From the NCBI RefSeq assembly GCF_012275445.1, contig NZ_JAAZQK010000002.1:372001-436000 (forward strand): DNA of 64,000 nucleotides. The letters are read 5' to 3'. Position 1 is the first letter of the stretch. The number at the start of each line of letters is the position of its first letter. A program made the translations under genes and the position numbers. This DNA is from Rhizobacter sp. SG703. Its GTDB lineage: Bacteria; Pseudomonadota; Gammaproteobacteria; Burkholderiales; Burkholderiaceae_C. The notes beneath the pieces are model-generated. The model searched no databases. It was not told where the DNA came from and saw only the letters and a list, made by a program, of their open reading frames with translations. Shown here piece after piece: positions 18,351 through 27,413 of the stretch.

Positions 18351-18800
18351 TCAACCCGCGGCCCGCATCACCGCCGTGCGCAGGTCGATCTCGCTCGGCA
18401 CACGCTTGAAACGCAACACGCGGTAACCGGCGGCCGCCAGCATGCCGTCGCGTGCCGCCACCTCGGCGGCATCGCGTGCATGGCTCGCATCGTCGAGCTC
18501 GATCAGCGCCAGCACGTCGAACTCGCGGCTGCACACCGCGAAGTTCGCGAACTGCCGCTCGAAGCGGCTGCGTGTCGACCGGTGGCTCGCGGTCAGCAGC
18601 GCCGACAACGACACCTGCGCCAGCACCACCTGGTCCGGGAACGCCTCGCACAACCGGTGGAACATCGGTTGTTCCTGCTTGCTCAGCGGCCGCCGCGCCA
18701 CCGGTGCCGCACCCGGCTCGCGCGCCGCGCGGTTCTTCATCACCCCCAGCGCGGCCAGGCCGGCCAGCAGCAGCACGGTCATCACCAGCACGATCGTCAT
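18351..18800 (-). CDS. DUF2726 domain protein with N-terminal membrane anchor
   Basis: The 149-residue protein starts with one transmembrane helix (TIVLVMTVLLLAGLAALGV). It continues with the DUF2726 core: LSKQEQPMFHRLCEAFP, then VLALIELDDASH and GYRVLRFKRVPS. The ELDD...H and late Arg/Lys residues resemble the nuclease-like fold of the restriction-endonuclease superfamily proposed for this domain. No activity has been established that I can name. An alternative start 54 bases upstream lacks the hydrophobic N-terminus and is rejected. Confidence 0.72.
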   Translation of the reverse strand: MTIVLVMTVLLLAGLAALGVMKNRAAREPGAAPVARRPLSKQEQPMFHRLCEAFPDQVVLAQVSLSALLTASHRSTRSRFERQFANFAVCSREFDVLALIELDDASHARDAAEVAARDGMLAAAGYRVLRFKRVPSEIDLRTAVMRAAG

Positions 18801-18940
18801 GCGCGGGCCCTTGCATCGTTTGCGATCGCGCGATTGTCGGGGAACCCCACCCATTCAAGGGGGTTGCCGGGCGTCACGTCGTCACGCCGGGTGTAACCAA
18901 GCTCCGCAATTGCAACCGGGCACCGTGCACTGCGCCGCAC

Positions 18941-18956
18941 AGGCATCAGTCTTGCT
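18941..18956 (+). promoter_or_regulatory. Candidate sigma-54 (-24/-12) promoter of the epsD operon
   Basis: The sequence AGGCATC-AGTC-TTGCT matches the RpoN pattern TGGCACG-N4-TTGCW: GG at 18942-18943 and GC at 18954-18955 are separated by exactly ten bases, and the -12 box is perfect. It would start transcription near 18966, leaving a leader of about 95 bases before epsD. No comparable sigma-70 promoter is seen in the 261-base gap. Three other EPS/PEP-CTERM units carry similar elements. Confidence 0.6.
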
Positions 18957-19061
18957 CATACCGGTTTCTGTTTTTGTCATATTGGTGCCTTCCCTGAGTC
19001 GTGTTCAATCGATCACGGCAATGGGCGGCACGCGAGGAGAAGTTACTTGCCAGGACCCCGC

Positions 19062-20063
19062 ATGCCCATCCCGTTCCGACCCGTTCTGCGCACTGGCGTC
19101 GTGCTGTGCTGCGCGCTCGTGATGGCTGCCTGCGGCAGCAAACGCGAGGGTGCGACGCAGGTGGCGGCGAAGGTCAACAAGGAAGAGATCTCGGTCCACC
19201 AGATCAACTTCCTGATGCAGCGCCAGGGCCCCCTGAAGCCGGAACAGGTCGAGGCCGCGAGCCGCAAGACGCTCGACGCGCTGATCGACCAGGAACTCGC
19301 GCTGCAGGCTGCCAACGAGCAGCGCCTCGACCGCGATCCGCGCGTCGTGCAGGCGATCGAGGCGTCGCGCCGCGACATCCTCGCGCGCGCCTATGCCGAG
19401 CGGCTGGCCGAGAGCGCCGCGGCGCCGACCGACAAGGAGGTCAGCGACTACTACAACGCGCACCCGGAGCTGTTCGCGCAGCGCCGCGTCTACACGCTGG
19501 TGGAAACGGCCGTCGAGGCGACGCCGGCACAGCAGCAGGCGCTGAAGCCGCAGATCGACGCCGCGAAGAATGCCGACGACGTGGCGGCCGCGCTGCGCGT
19601 CGCCGCGTTGCGCTTCGGCACGCGCCAGCTGACGCAGGGCGCCGACGCGCTGCCGATGCAGGCGGCCGCGCCGATGGCCGCGCTGAAGGAAGGCCAGTCG
19701 CACGTGATCAACGGCCCGCTGGGCGCACGCATCCTGACCATCGTGTCGGTGAAACCGGCGCCGCTGGCCGCCGCAGAAGCGAAGAACGCGATCCAGCAGT
19801 ACCTGCTGGTCGACCGCAAGCGCCAGGTGGTGGACCAGCAGCTCAAGCAGCTGCGTGCCGCCGCCCGCATCGAGTACCAGGGCAAGTTCGCGCATGCCGC
19901 AGGCGAGCCGGCACCGACCGACGGACCGGCGCCGGTGGTGGTCACGACGCCGACCGCCGAGGTCTCCGCGACGAGCACCGCCCCCAGTGCGGCCGGCCCC
20001 GCCGCGTCGGGCACCGCGCTCGACGCATCGACCGTCAACAAGGGACTCTCCAACCTGAAGTGA
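19062..20063 (+). CDS. epsD: EpsD-type peptidyl-prolyl isomerase lipoprotein of the EPS locus
   Basis: The 333-residue lipoprotein (signal ending LVMAAC) has a SurA/PpiC-like layout. A long helical N-terminal chaperone part (KVNKEEISVHQINFLMQRQG) is followed by the parvulin-like segment, and a Pro/Ala/Thr-rich low-complexity tail closes it. EpsD is a standard member of exosortase-linked EPS clusters and presumably helps assemble export proteins in the periplasm. The ATG at 19062 has AGGA six bases upstream. A TTG at 19047, preceded by GAGGAG, is a real alternative that would add five residues. It is the first gene of the plus-strand EPS operon. Confidence 0.82.
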   Translation: MPIPFRPVLRTGVVLCCALVMAACGSKREGATQVAAKVNKEEISVHQINFLMQRQGPLKPEQVEAASRKTLDALIDQELALQAANEQRLDRDPRVVQAIEASRRDILARAYAERLAESAAAPTDKEVSDYYNAHPELFAQRRVYTLVETAVEATPAQQQALKPQIDAAKNADDVAAALRVAALRFGTRQLTQGADALPMQAAAPMAALKEGQSHVINGPLGARILTIVSVKPAPLAAAEAKNAIQQYLLVDRKRQVVDQQLKQLRAAARIEYQGKFAHAAGEPAPTDGPAPVVVTTPTAEVSATSTAPSAAGPAASGTALDASTVNKGLSNLK

Positions 20064-20983
20064 TGAAAAAACTGCCGACCGCCATGACGTTGAAACGCCC
20101 TGCCCGACGCGCGACCGCAGCCGTCACCGCCATCGCGCTCGCTGCACTTGCGCTGGGCACCCCGCTCGCGCACGCGCAGGCGGCGCCCGCAGCACCGGCC
20201 ACCACCGCCGCCGTCGTCAGCGGCAACGCCCCGCCGGTGCCGCAGGATGCCCGGCAGCGCGAGTACCTGATCGGTGCCGGCGACGTGCTGCGCGTCGCGG
20301 TGTACCAGAACCCCGACCTCGCGATCGAGACCCGCGTCTCCGACACCGGCCAGATCAGCTTCCCGCTGCTCGGCCAGGTGACGGTCGGCGGCCTCACGGT
20401 GCCGCAGGTCGAGAAGGCGCTGGCCGACGGGCTGCGCACCGGCAATTTCGTCAAGCAGCCGCAGGTGACGGTGCTGGTGACGCAGGTGCGCGGCAACCAG
20501 GCCTCGGCGCTCGGCATGGTCAATCGCCCGGGCCGCTTCCCGATCGACGTCAGCGGCATGCGCCTGAGCGAGCTGCTCGCGCAGGCCGGCGGCATTGCGC
20601 CGGGCGGCAGCGACGTTGTCATCTTGACCGGTATCCGCAATGGCCAGCCGTACCGCCTTCAGGTCGATATTGCCGCACTATTTGCAAACGGCGCGCAGAG
20701 CCAGGATCCGGTGGTGCTGAACGGCGACACGATCTACGTCGAGCGCATGCCCACCGTTTACATCTATGGCGAAGTGCAACGCCCCGGCGCGATCCGCCTC
20801 GAGAACAACATGACGCTGATGCAGGCGCTCGCCAGTGGCGGCGGCCTGACCCAGCGCGGCACCACGCGCGGGCTGCGCGTGCACCGGCGCAACGGCGAAG
20901 GCCGCGTCGAGGAACTGCAGCCCGGGATGAACGACGCGCTGCAGAACGGCGACGTGATCTACATCCGCGAAAGCCTGTTCTGA
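20063..20983 (+). CDS. epsE: Polysaccharide export outer-membrane protein, Wza/EpsE type
   Basis: The 306-residue secreted protein has a signal peptide after a short basic lead (cleavage near AHAQ, about residue 35). A Poly_export domain follows (REYLIGAGDVLRVAVYQNPDL), and then SLBB-type domains (TVYIYGEVQRPGAIRLENNMTLMQALASGGG). It forms the outer-membrane/periplasmic channel for the polymer. The ATG overlaps the epsD stop by one base (TGATG), so translation is coupled. The next gene encodes the inner-membrane partner EpsF. Confidence 0.92.
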   Translation: MKKLPTAMTLKRPARRATAAVTAIALAALALGTPLAHAQAAPAAPATTAAVVSGNAPPVPQDARQREYLIGAGDVLRVAVYQNPDLAIETRVSDTGQISFPLLGQVTVGGLTVPQVEKALADGLRTGNFVKQPQVTVLVTQVRGNQASALGMVNRPGRFPIDVSGMRLSELLAQAGGIAPGGSDVVILTGIRNGQPYRLQVDIAALFANGAQSQDPVVLNGDTIYVERMPTVYIYGEVQRPGAIRLENNMTLMQALASGGGLTQRGTTRGLRVHRRNGEGRVEELQPGMNDALQNGDVIYIRESLF

Positions 20984-21022
20984 CCGGAACCCCATAACCA
21001 CCTACCGCTGCGAGCCTCGCCC

Positions 21023-22480
21023 ATGTCCTTCTCGCAATTCATGTCCATCCTGCGGGCCCGCTGGAAAGCGGCGCTCACGATGCTGTTGCTGACCCTCGGC
21101 ACCGCGCTGGCGCTGAGCCTGCTGCTGCCGAAGAAGTACACCGCCAGCGCCGCGCTGGTGATCGACGTCAAGTCGCCCGACCCGATCGCCGGCATGGTGC
21201 TGGCCGGCATGATGACGCCGGGCTACATGTCGACCCAGGTCGACATCATCACCAGCGACCGCGTGGCCCAGCGCGTGGTGCGCGACATGAAGCTGAACCA
21301 GAACGCCGAGAGCCGCGCGAAGTGGCTCGATGCCACCGACGGTGCCGGCGAGTTCGAGGCCTGGCTGGCCGAGGCGCTGCAGAAGCACCTCGACGTGAAG
21401 CCTTCGCGCGAGAGCAACGTGCTGAACGTCAGCTACACCTCGCCCGATCCGAAGTTCAGCGCCGCGCTGGCCAACGCCTTCGTGCAGGCCTACATCGACA
21501 CCAACCTCGACCTGCGCGTCGACCCGGCCAAGCAGTACAGCAGCTTCTTCGACAGCCGCGCGAAGGAACTGCGCGAATCGCTGGAAAAGGCGCAGTCCCG
21601 GCTGTCGACCTACCAGAAGGAAAAGGGCCTGGTGTCGACCGACGAGCGCTTCGACGTCGAGAACGCCAAGCTGAACGACCTGTCGACGCAGCTGATCACG
21701 ATGCAGGCGCTGAGCGCCGAATCGACCAGCCGCCAGCAGCAGGCCGCGATATCGCCGAACCAGCTGCCCGACGTGATCAACAACCCGGTGGTGGCCGGGC
21801 TGCGGGCCGACCTGTCGCGCCAGGAAGCGCAGCTGCAGCAGCTCGGCACGCGCCTCGGCGATGCCAACCCGCAGGTGCTGGAGCTGAAGGCCAACATCAA
21901 CGAGCTGCGCTCGCGCTACGACGCCGAGGTGCGCCGCGTCAGCAGCAGCATGGGCGTCAACAACAACATCAACAAGGCGCGCGAGGCCGATGTGCGCGCC
22001 GCGCTCGAAGCCCAGCGCACCAAGGTGCTGAAGCTGAAGGAACAGCGCGACGAATCGCAGGTGCTGCAGCGCGACCTCGAGGCCGCGCAGCGCGCCTACG
22101 ACGCCGTCGGCGCGCGCCTGACGCAGACCAGCCTGGAGAGCCAGAACAACCAGACCAACATCTCGATCCTGACGCGCGCGTCGGAGCCGGCCCGGCCTTC
22201 GTCGCCGCGGCTGCTGCTGAACATGCTGGTCGCGGTGTTCCTCGGCGGCATGCTGGCGGTGGGGATCGCGCTGCTGCGCGAGCTGATCGACCGCCGCGTG
22301 CGCAGCCCGGAAGACCTGGTGCGCACGATCGGCCTGCCGGTGATCGGCAGCATTCCGCAGCCGATGCGCCGTCGGCTGCTCGGCGGCAAGCAGCGCTTCG
22401 TGCTGCCGAAACGGGTGCTGGCGCGGCTGCCGGGAGCCTCTTCGAAACTGGCCGTCGCCAACGGCACGCGGGGGCGCTGA
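21023..22480 (+). CDS. epsF: Wzz-type chain-length determinant / polysaccharide co-polymerase EpsF
   Basis: The 485-residue inner-membrane protein has an N-terminal Wzz segment with TM1 (residues 17-34, LTMLLLTLGTALALSLLLP). A long periplasmic coiled-coil region follows (about 170-380). TM2 near residue 400 is preceded by the Pro-rich ASEPARPSSPR motif common to co-polymerases. It ends with a short basic cytoplasmic tail. It sets polymer length and bridges Wzy and the EpsE channel. The tyrosine-kinase-like partner EpsG is encoded separately just downstream. Confidence 0.92.
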   Translation: MSFSQFMSILRARWKAALTMLLLTLGTALALSLLLPKKYTASAALVIDVKSPDPIAGMVLAGMMTPGYMSTQVDIITSDRVAQRVVRDMKLNQNAESRAKWLDATDGAGEFEAWLAEALQKHLDVKPSRESNVLNVSYTSPDPKFSAALANAFVQAYIDTNLDLRVDPAKQYSSFFDSRAKELRESLEKAQSRLSTYQKEKGLVSTDERFDVENAKLNDLSTQLITMQALSAESTSRQQQAAISPNQLPDVINNPVVAGLRADLSRQEAQLQQLGTRLGDANPQVLELKANINELRSRYDAEVRRVSSSMGVNNNINKAREADVRAALEAQRTKVLKLKEQRDESQVLQRDLEAAQRAYDAVGARLTQTSLESQNNQTNISILTRASEPARPSSPRLLLNMLVAVFLGGMLAVGIALLRELIDRRVRSPEDLVRTIGLPVIGSIPQPMRRRLLGGKQRFVLPKRVLARLPGASSKLAVANGTRGR

Positions 22481-22483
22481 ACC

Positions 22484-23440
22484 ATGGCCAACATGAGAGA
22501 CGGAATGGCCGGCTTCGGCGGTGGCGCGCGCGGCGCGAACGGCCTCAACGGCAGCGGCGGCGCGCAGGCCATCGACGGCGCCTACCAGGGCGACGGCCAG
22601 CAACTGCACGACCGCAGCATCGGCGACATCATTGCCGACTTGAAGAACCTGTCGTCGCAGCAGGTCGAGACGGTGCTGGCCTACCAGCGCCAGCACCGGC
22701 TGCGCTTCGGCGAGGCGGCGGTGGCGCTCGGCTTCGCGAGCGACGACGACGTGCTGTATGCGCTGTCGCAGCAGTTCCACTACCCCTATGCGCCCGAGGA
22801 ACGGCGCGACCTGAGCCGCGAACTCGTCGCCGCGGTGCAGCCGTTCAGCCAGCAGGCCGAATCGTTCCGCGCGATCCGCAGCCAGCTGATGATGCGGCTG
22901 TTCTCGGCCAACGAGCCGAAGCGCGCGCTGGCCGTCGTCAGTCCCGAGCCGGGCGACGGCAAGACCTTCTTCGCGGCCAACCTGGCGGTCACGCTGGCGC
23001 AGCTGGGCGGGCGCACGCTGCTGGTCGATGCCGACATGCGCGGCCCGCGCCAGCACGAGGTGTTCGCGGTGCCGAACGGCGCCGGCCTGTCGAACGTGCT
23101 GAGCGGCCGCAAGGAAACCAACGTCATCCACCAGGTGCCCGACCTGCCCAGCCTGTTCCTGCTGCCGGTCGGCGTGACGCCGCCGAACCCGCTGGAGCTG
23201 GTCGAGCGGCCGGCCTTCAAGCTGCTGCTGCGCGAGCTGCTGTCGAAGTTCGACCACGTGCTGGTCGACACGCCGGCCGCGTCGTACGGCGCCGACGCCG
23301 GCGTGATCGCGGCGCGCTGCGGCTCGGCGCTGGCGATCGCGCGCAAGAACCAGTGCCACATGAACGGGCTGCAGGACCTGGTCACCAGCCTGGCGGAAAG
23401 CCCCGCCAAGCTGGCCGGCGTGGTCCTCAACGACTACTGA
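22484..23440 (+). CDS. epsG: EpsG BY-kinase-like ATPase with MshEN-like N-terminal segment
   Basis: The 318-residue cytoplasmic ATPase has Walker A GDGKT (157-161), Walker A' LLVDADMRGP and Walker B HVLVDTPA, as in bacterial tyrosine kinases that work with Wzz-type proteins. It lacks the C-terminal tyrosine cluster, ending only in NDY. Residues about 48-97 are unlike the kinase fold and resemble the GspE/MshE N-terminus. R74, G76, G83, L94 and Q97 sit at the positions of the MshEN c-di-GMP-binding motif RLGxx-hh-xxGhh-x4-L-xxhL-xxQ, with F75 replacing Leu. If real, c-di-GMP would act directly on EPS chain control. The first 45 residues are Gly/Asn-rich and probably disordered. Confidence 0.85.
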   Translation: MANMRDGMAGFGGGARGANGLNGSGGAQAIDGAYQGDGQQLHDRSIGDIIADLKNLSSQQVETVLAYQRQHRLRFGEAAVALGFASDDDVLYALSQQFHYPYAPEERRDLSRELVAAVQPFSQQAESFRAIRSQLMMRLFSANEPKRALAVVSPEPGDGKTFFAANLAVTLAQLGGRTLLVDADMRGPRQHEVFAVPNGAGLSNVLSGRKETNVIHQVPDLPSLFLLPVGVTPPNPLELVERPAFKLLLRELLSKFDHVLVDTPAASYGADAGVIAARCGSALAIARKNQCHMNGLQDLVTSLAESPAKLAGVVLNDY

Positions 23441-23441
23441 A

Positions 23442-24320
23442 ATGGCTGCGCTGCCGACCCCGGGCCCGGACGCGAGGTGGCGCGCGCTGGCCACGCCGTG
23501 GCTGCTGCCCGCGCTCGGGCTCGCGGCGATGTACGGCCCGAGCTTCTTCGACCTGCTGAACGGCATCTGGCGCACCGACGAGCAGGGCCACGGGCCGATC
23601 GTGCTCGGCATCTCGATCTGGCTGCTGGTGCGGTCCTGGCCGGCCGCGATGTCGGTGCCGGGCGACCGGCCGCGCCCGCTGGTCGCGTGGGCGCTGCTGC
23701 TGGTCGGGGCGCTGTCGTATGCGCTCGGCCGCTCGCAGGGCATCCTGATCCTCGAGATCGGCTCGCTGCTGTGGATGCTGGTCGGCCTGGCGCTGCTGCT
23801 GCGCGGCCCGGGGGCGCTGAAGCGCCTGTGGTTCCCGCTGTTCTTCATGCTGTTCATGATCCCGCTGCCGGGCACGGTGGTGGACGCGCTGACGCAGCCG
23901 ATGAAGCTCGCGGTGTCGTACGTCGCCGAGAACATCCTGTACCGCGTCGGCTACCCGATCAGCCGCACCGGCGTGATCCTGCAGATCGGCCAGTACCAGC
24001 TGCTGGTGGCCGATGCCTGCGCCGGGCTGCACACCTTGTTCACGCTCGAAGCGCTCGGGCTGCTGTACCTGAACCTGGTGCGCCATGCGTCGGTGGTGCG
24101 CAACGTCGCGCTCGCGGTGCTGATCGTGCCGATCAGCTTCTGCGCCAACGTGATCCGCGTGATGGTGCTGACGCTGATCACCTACCACTTCGGCGACGAG
24201 GCCGGCCAGGGCTTCCTGCACGGCTTCGCCGGGCTGGTGCTGTTCATGGCCGCGCTGCTGCTGATCACCGGCGCCGATTCGCTGCTGCGGCTCGGCGTGC
24301 GGCACAAGGCGGCGACATGA
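23442..24320 (+). CDS. xrtB: Exosortase B (membrane cysteine transpeptidase for PEP-CTERM proteins)
   Basis: The 292-residue protein has about eight transmembrane helices and the exosortase catalytic set: Cys193 in ADACAGLHT, Arg239 in NVIRVMVL and His260 in FLHGFAG. By family knowledge it cuts proteins at the PEP motif and attaches them to a polysaccharide or lipid carrier. The XrtB type is the one found inside EpsD-EpsI clusters of betaproteobacteria. The start is one base after the epsG stop, and its stop overlaps epsI (ATGA). A small PEP-CTERM gene at 43990-44484 is the only substrate seen in the window. Confidence 0.93.
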   Translation: MAALPTPGPDARWRALATPWLLPALGLAAMYGPSFFDLLNGIWRTDEQGHGPIVLGISIWLLVRSWPAAMSVPGDRPRPLVAWALLLVGALSYALGRSQGILILEIGSLLWMLVGLALLLRGPGALKRLWFPLFFMLFMIPLPGTVVDALTQPMKLAVSYVAENILYRVGYPISRTGVILQIGQYQLLVADACAGLHTLFTLEALGLLYLNLVRHASVVRNVALAVLIVPISFCANVIRVMVLTLITYHFGDEAGQGFLHGFAGLVLFMAALLLITGADSLLRLGVRHKAAT

Positions 24321-25069
24321 GCACGGCCTTCGCTCCGAGCTGGAAGCGGGCCGCCGCGGTGCTCGCGCTGATGCTCGGCGCGGTCGTGCTGGCGCAGGCC
24401 TTCACGCCGCGCGCACGGCTGGCGGCGCTCAGCAGCGACCTGAAGCTCGAGACCGCGATCCCGCGCGCGTTCGCCGGCTGGCGGGTCGACAACGGCACGG
24501 TCGCGCAGGTCATCAACCCGCAGCAGGTCGCGCTGCTGAACACGCTGTATGCGCAGACGCTGACGCGCACCTACATCGGCCCGACCGGCGAACGGGTGAT
24601 GCTCTCGATCGCCTACGGCGCGGCGCAGGCCGGCGAGCTCGAACTGCACCGCCCCGAGGTCTGCTACGTCGCGCAGGGCTTCCAGATCCGCGGCGGCGGC
24701 CATGCCTCGCTGCAGGCCGACGCGACCCGCGTGCCGGTGCAGCGGCTGCTCGCCAGCCTCGGCGCCCGCAGCGAGCCCATCAGCTACTGGATGCGCGTCG
24801 GCGACGACGTGATCCCGTCCGGCATGCAGCAGCAGGTCTCGCGCCTGAAGCAGGGCCTGCGCGGCTGGATCCCGGACGGCCTGCTGTTCCGCGTGTCGAC
24901 CATCGCGACGGACACCGCCCCGGCCTACCAGATGCAGGAGCGCTTCATGGCCGACCTGCTGCAGTCGGTCGACCCGCGCACGCGGCGCTTCCTGATCGGC
25001 CCGGTGAGCCCGTCGCGCGATGGCGCACACCCTGCGGCCGACGCCAGCGTCGCCGCCACGGCGCCCTGA
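24317..25069 (+). CDS. epsI: EpsI-family protein associated with exosortase B
   Basis: The 250-residue protein has one N-terminal hydrophobic anchor (AAAVLALMLGAVVLAQAF) and a periplasmic domain with the family phrase LHRPEVCYVAQGFQI. EpsI proteins are encoded next to, or fused with, exosortases and are thought to act in the periplasmic part of the process, but no reaction has been shown. The start overlaps the xrtB stop. The C-terminal 25 residues are Ala/Pro-rich. Confidence 0.87.
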   Translation: MSTAFAPSWKRAAAVLALMLGAVVLAQAFTPRARLAALSSDLKLETAIPRAFAGWRVDNGTVAQVINPQQVALLNTLYAQTLTRTYIGPTGERVMLSIAYGAAQAGELELHRPEVCYVAQGFQIRGGGHASLQADATRVPVQRLLASLGARSEPISYWMRVGDDVIPSGMQQQVSRLKQGLRGWIPDGLLFRVSTIATDTAPAYQMQERFMADLLQSVDPRTRRFLIGPVSPSRDGAHPAADASVAATAP

Positions 25070-25102
25070 ACCGATCCCGGCCGAACCCTGCCTGCGACCG
25101 CC

Positions 25103-26068
25103 ATGAACCCGCCCGACGTCTCCGTCGTCATCGTCAACTACAACGGCCTGCGCTTCCTGCCCGAATGCCTGGACACCGTGCGCGCGGCCTTCGTGCGCCA
25201 CAGCGTCGAGGTGATCGTGATCGACAACGCGTCGGTCGACGGCAGCCAGGCCTTCCTGCGCACGCGGCCCGACATCCGCTACATCGAATCGACCGAGAAC
25301 CTCGGCTTCACCGGCGGCAACAACCGAGCCGCGCGCGAGGCCCGCGGCCAGGTTCTGCTGCTGCTGAACAACGACACCCGCTGCGACGGCAACCTCGACG
25401 GGCTGGTCGACGAGGCGCTGCAACCGGAGGTCGGCGTCGCCGGCTGCCACCTGGTGTACGGCGACGGGCGCCTGCAGTTCTCGGTCGGCTTCGAACACAC
25501 GCCGGTGCGCATCGCGCTGTCGTGGCTCGGGCTCGAGAAGCAGTGGCGCACGCCGGACGTGTTCCGCCGCGTGCAGACCCGGCCCGGCTTCTATGCGCTG
25601 TCGAACCCGTCGGTCGACTGGGTGTCGGGCGCCTGCCTGGCCACGCGGCGCGAGGTGTGGGAACGACTGGGCGGCCTCGACGATGCCTTCTTCATGTACT
25701 GCGAAGACGTCGACTACGGCCGCCGCGTGCGCCAGCTCGGGCTGCGCGCCAGCTACCGCGCCGACGTGACGGTCACACACTACGAAGGCGCCGGCAAGGC
25801 CTGGGCCGGCCGCGCGACGGTGCTGCGCACGCTGCGCTCGTACCTGCTGTTCGTCACCAAGCATTTCGGGCGCGGCGCGGCCTCGCGGCTGGCGCTGTCG
25901 CTCGGCCTGGTGTTTTCGGCCAAGGCGCTGGCGCACGCCGGCCGCGCGGTGGTGTCGGGCAACCCCGAGCGCCGCGCGCTGCAGCGCGACAAGCGCAACG
26001 GCTATTTCCAGGCCGCGCGGCAGTCGTTCGCCGCGTGGTGGAAGCAGACGCCGGTGGTCGCACGATGA
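25103..26068 (+). CDS. Family 2 glycosyltransferase (rhamnosyltransferase-like)
   Basis: The 321-residue GT-A enzyme has the N-terminal VSVVIVNYNG block, DNASVDGS, NLGFTGGNN and a DxD-like NND at LLLLNNDT. WVSGACLATRREVWERLGGLDDAFFMYCEDVDYGRR then supplies the acceptor-side EDVD motif. This layout is typical of the WcaA/rhamnosyltransferase branch. It adds one sugar to the lipid-linked repeat unit on the cytoplasmic face. Which sugar cannot be told from sequence; dTDP-rhamnose is made in this locus. Confidence 0.88.
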   Translation: MNPPDVSVVIVNYNGLRFLPECLDTVRAAFVRHSVEVIVIDNASVDGSQAFLRTRPDIRYIESTENLGFTGGNNRAAREARGQVLLLLNNDTRCDGNLDGLVDEALQPEVGVAGCHLVYGDGRLQFSVGFEHTPVRIALSWLGLEKQWRTPDVFRRVQTRPGFYALSNPSVDWVSGACLATRREVWERLGGLDDAFFMYCEDVDYGRRVRQLGLRASYRADVTVTHYEGAGKAWAGRATVLRTLRSYLLFVTKHFGRGAASRLALSLGLVFSAKALAHAGRAVVSGNPERRALQRDKRNGYFQAARQSFAAWWKQTPVVAR

Positions 26069-26078
26069 GGGGCGAACC

Positions 26079-27413
26079 ATGAGAGCGGCCGGCCGCCTCC
26101 TCTGTTTGATCGCGTTCGTGTCGCTGCTGTCGCAGTTCGGCAAGACGCTGCTGAGCATGGCCCACGTGCCCAACCTGATCCCGCCGCTGCGCGACGGGCT
26201 GCTGCTGCTGCTGGTGCTGTTCGCGATCAGCCGCACCGATGTCTTCAAGGCGCGCGGCTTCTACCTGTGGGCGCTGCTGTGCATCGCCAGCATCTCGGCG
26301 ACGGTGTTCGTCGCCGCGTTCGACGACCGCCACGTCCCCGGCCTGTACTACGCCCGCATCTACCTGCTGCCGCTGCTGTTCGCGGTGGCGCTCGAAGGCA
26401 TCGTGCTGCGCGCGAGCGACGACGACGTGCGCGCGCTGCTGCGCATGAGCTTCTGGTGCGGCCTGCTGGTGGTGTTCACCGCGTTCGGCATCTTCGCCGC
26501 GGTCGAACTCAGCCCGCGGCTGCTGCGCACGCTGATGGGCGACGACACCGGCACCGGCCCGCTCGCGAGCGCCTGGTACATCGCCGGCGGCACCTGGCTG
26601 CGCATGGGCCTGCCGGCCACCGGGCCGAACTCGCTCGGCCTCGCGCTCGGGCTGTACGCGCTGCTGGTCGGCGGCGTGCTGTTCTCGCGCAAGCCGCGGC
26701 CGCTGCCGAGCGTGGTGGTGGTGGCCGCGCTGGTGTTCGCGCTGCTGGCGGTCGCCCTCACCTTCTCGCGCAGCAGCTGGCTCGCGATCATGCTGGGCAC
26801 CGCCGCGCTGGTGCTGGCCTGCGTGCCGGGCAGCGTGCTGTTCAGCCCGGCCAACCTGACGCGCATGGTGCTGGCCGGCGCGGTCTCGATCGCGCTGATG
26901 GGCGTCGCGCTGCTGCTGCTCGACAGCTACAGCGACGGCGCCGTCACCCGCTGGGCGCTGCTCAACGCCAGCGGCACCGACCCGTCGATGGTCGGCCACC
27001 ACAAGTCCTTCGTGATGGCGATCGAATCGCTGAACGACTACGCCTGGCTCGGCTACCCGAAGGGCACGGTCGGCGCGCGCGCGGCGCTGTTCGGCGGCAC
27101 GCTCTACAACGTCGAGAACAGCTTCCTCGCGCTGTTCTTCGACATGGGGCTGCCGATCGGCACCGTCTTCCTGGTGTCGATCGCCGGCATGCTGTCGGGG
27201 CTGTGGGTGCACCGAAGCCAGTGGTCGGTGCTGATCGGCTTCACCGTCTGTGCGTTCTTCCTGCCGTACAACTTCGAGCCCGACATCGTCGTGTTCTTCC
27301 TGTTCGTCTTCACGCTGCTCGGCCGTTTCATGCACGGCCATGCCGCCGCCTTCGCGCCGCCGCGCGCGCCCTCGCTGTACCAGTCCACCCTCGCCACGCA
27401 TGAACTTGCCTGA
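26079..27413 (+). CDS. Wzy-type EPS polymerase (O-antigen ligase-like membrane protein)
   Basis: The 444-residue protein has about eleven hydrophobic helices. One large periplasmic loop (about 290-350) contains the HHKSFVMAIESLNDYAWLGYPKG and NVENSFLALFFDMG blocks, the usual Wzy_C/O-antigen ligase features. Position between glycosyltransferases and next to a flippase supports a polymerase role. A ligase acting on other acceptors cannot be excluded. It overlaps the next gene by 14 bases. Confidence 0.82.
   Translation: MRAAGRLLCLIAFVSLLSQFGKTLLSMAHVPNLIPPLRDGLLLLLVLFAISRTDVFKARGFYLWALLCIASISATVFVAAFDDRHVPGLYYARIYLLPLLFAVALEGIVLRASDDDVRALLRMSFWCGLLVVFTAFGIFAAVELSPRLLRTLMGDDTGTGPLASAWYIAGGTWLRMGLPATGPNSLGLALGLYALLVGGVLFSRKPRPLPSVVVVAALVFALLAVALTFSRSSWLAIMLGTAALVLACVPGSVLFSPANLTRMVLAGAVSIALMGVALLLLDSYSDGAVTRWALLNASGTDPSMVGHHKSFVMAIESLNDYAWLGYPKGTVGARAALFGGTLYNVENSFLALFFDMGLPIGTVFLVSIAGMLSGLWVHRSQWSVLIGFTVCAFFLPYNFEPDIVVFFLFVFTLLGRFMHGHAAAFAPPRAPSLYQSTLATHELA

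Noticed and set aside
21002-23935. A 977-codon open frame on the minus strand, opposite epsF, epsG and xrtB
   Set aside because: It is Arg/His/Gln/Ala-rich shadow coding caused by high G+C. The plus-strand genes have recognisable catalytic motifs and the shadow has none.
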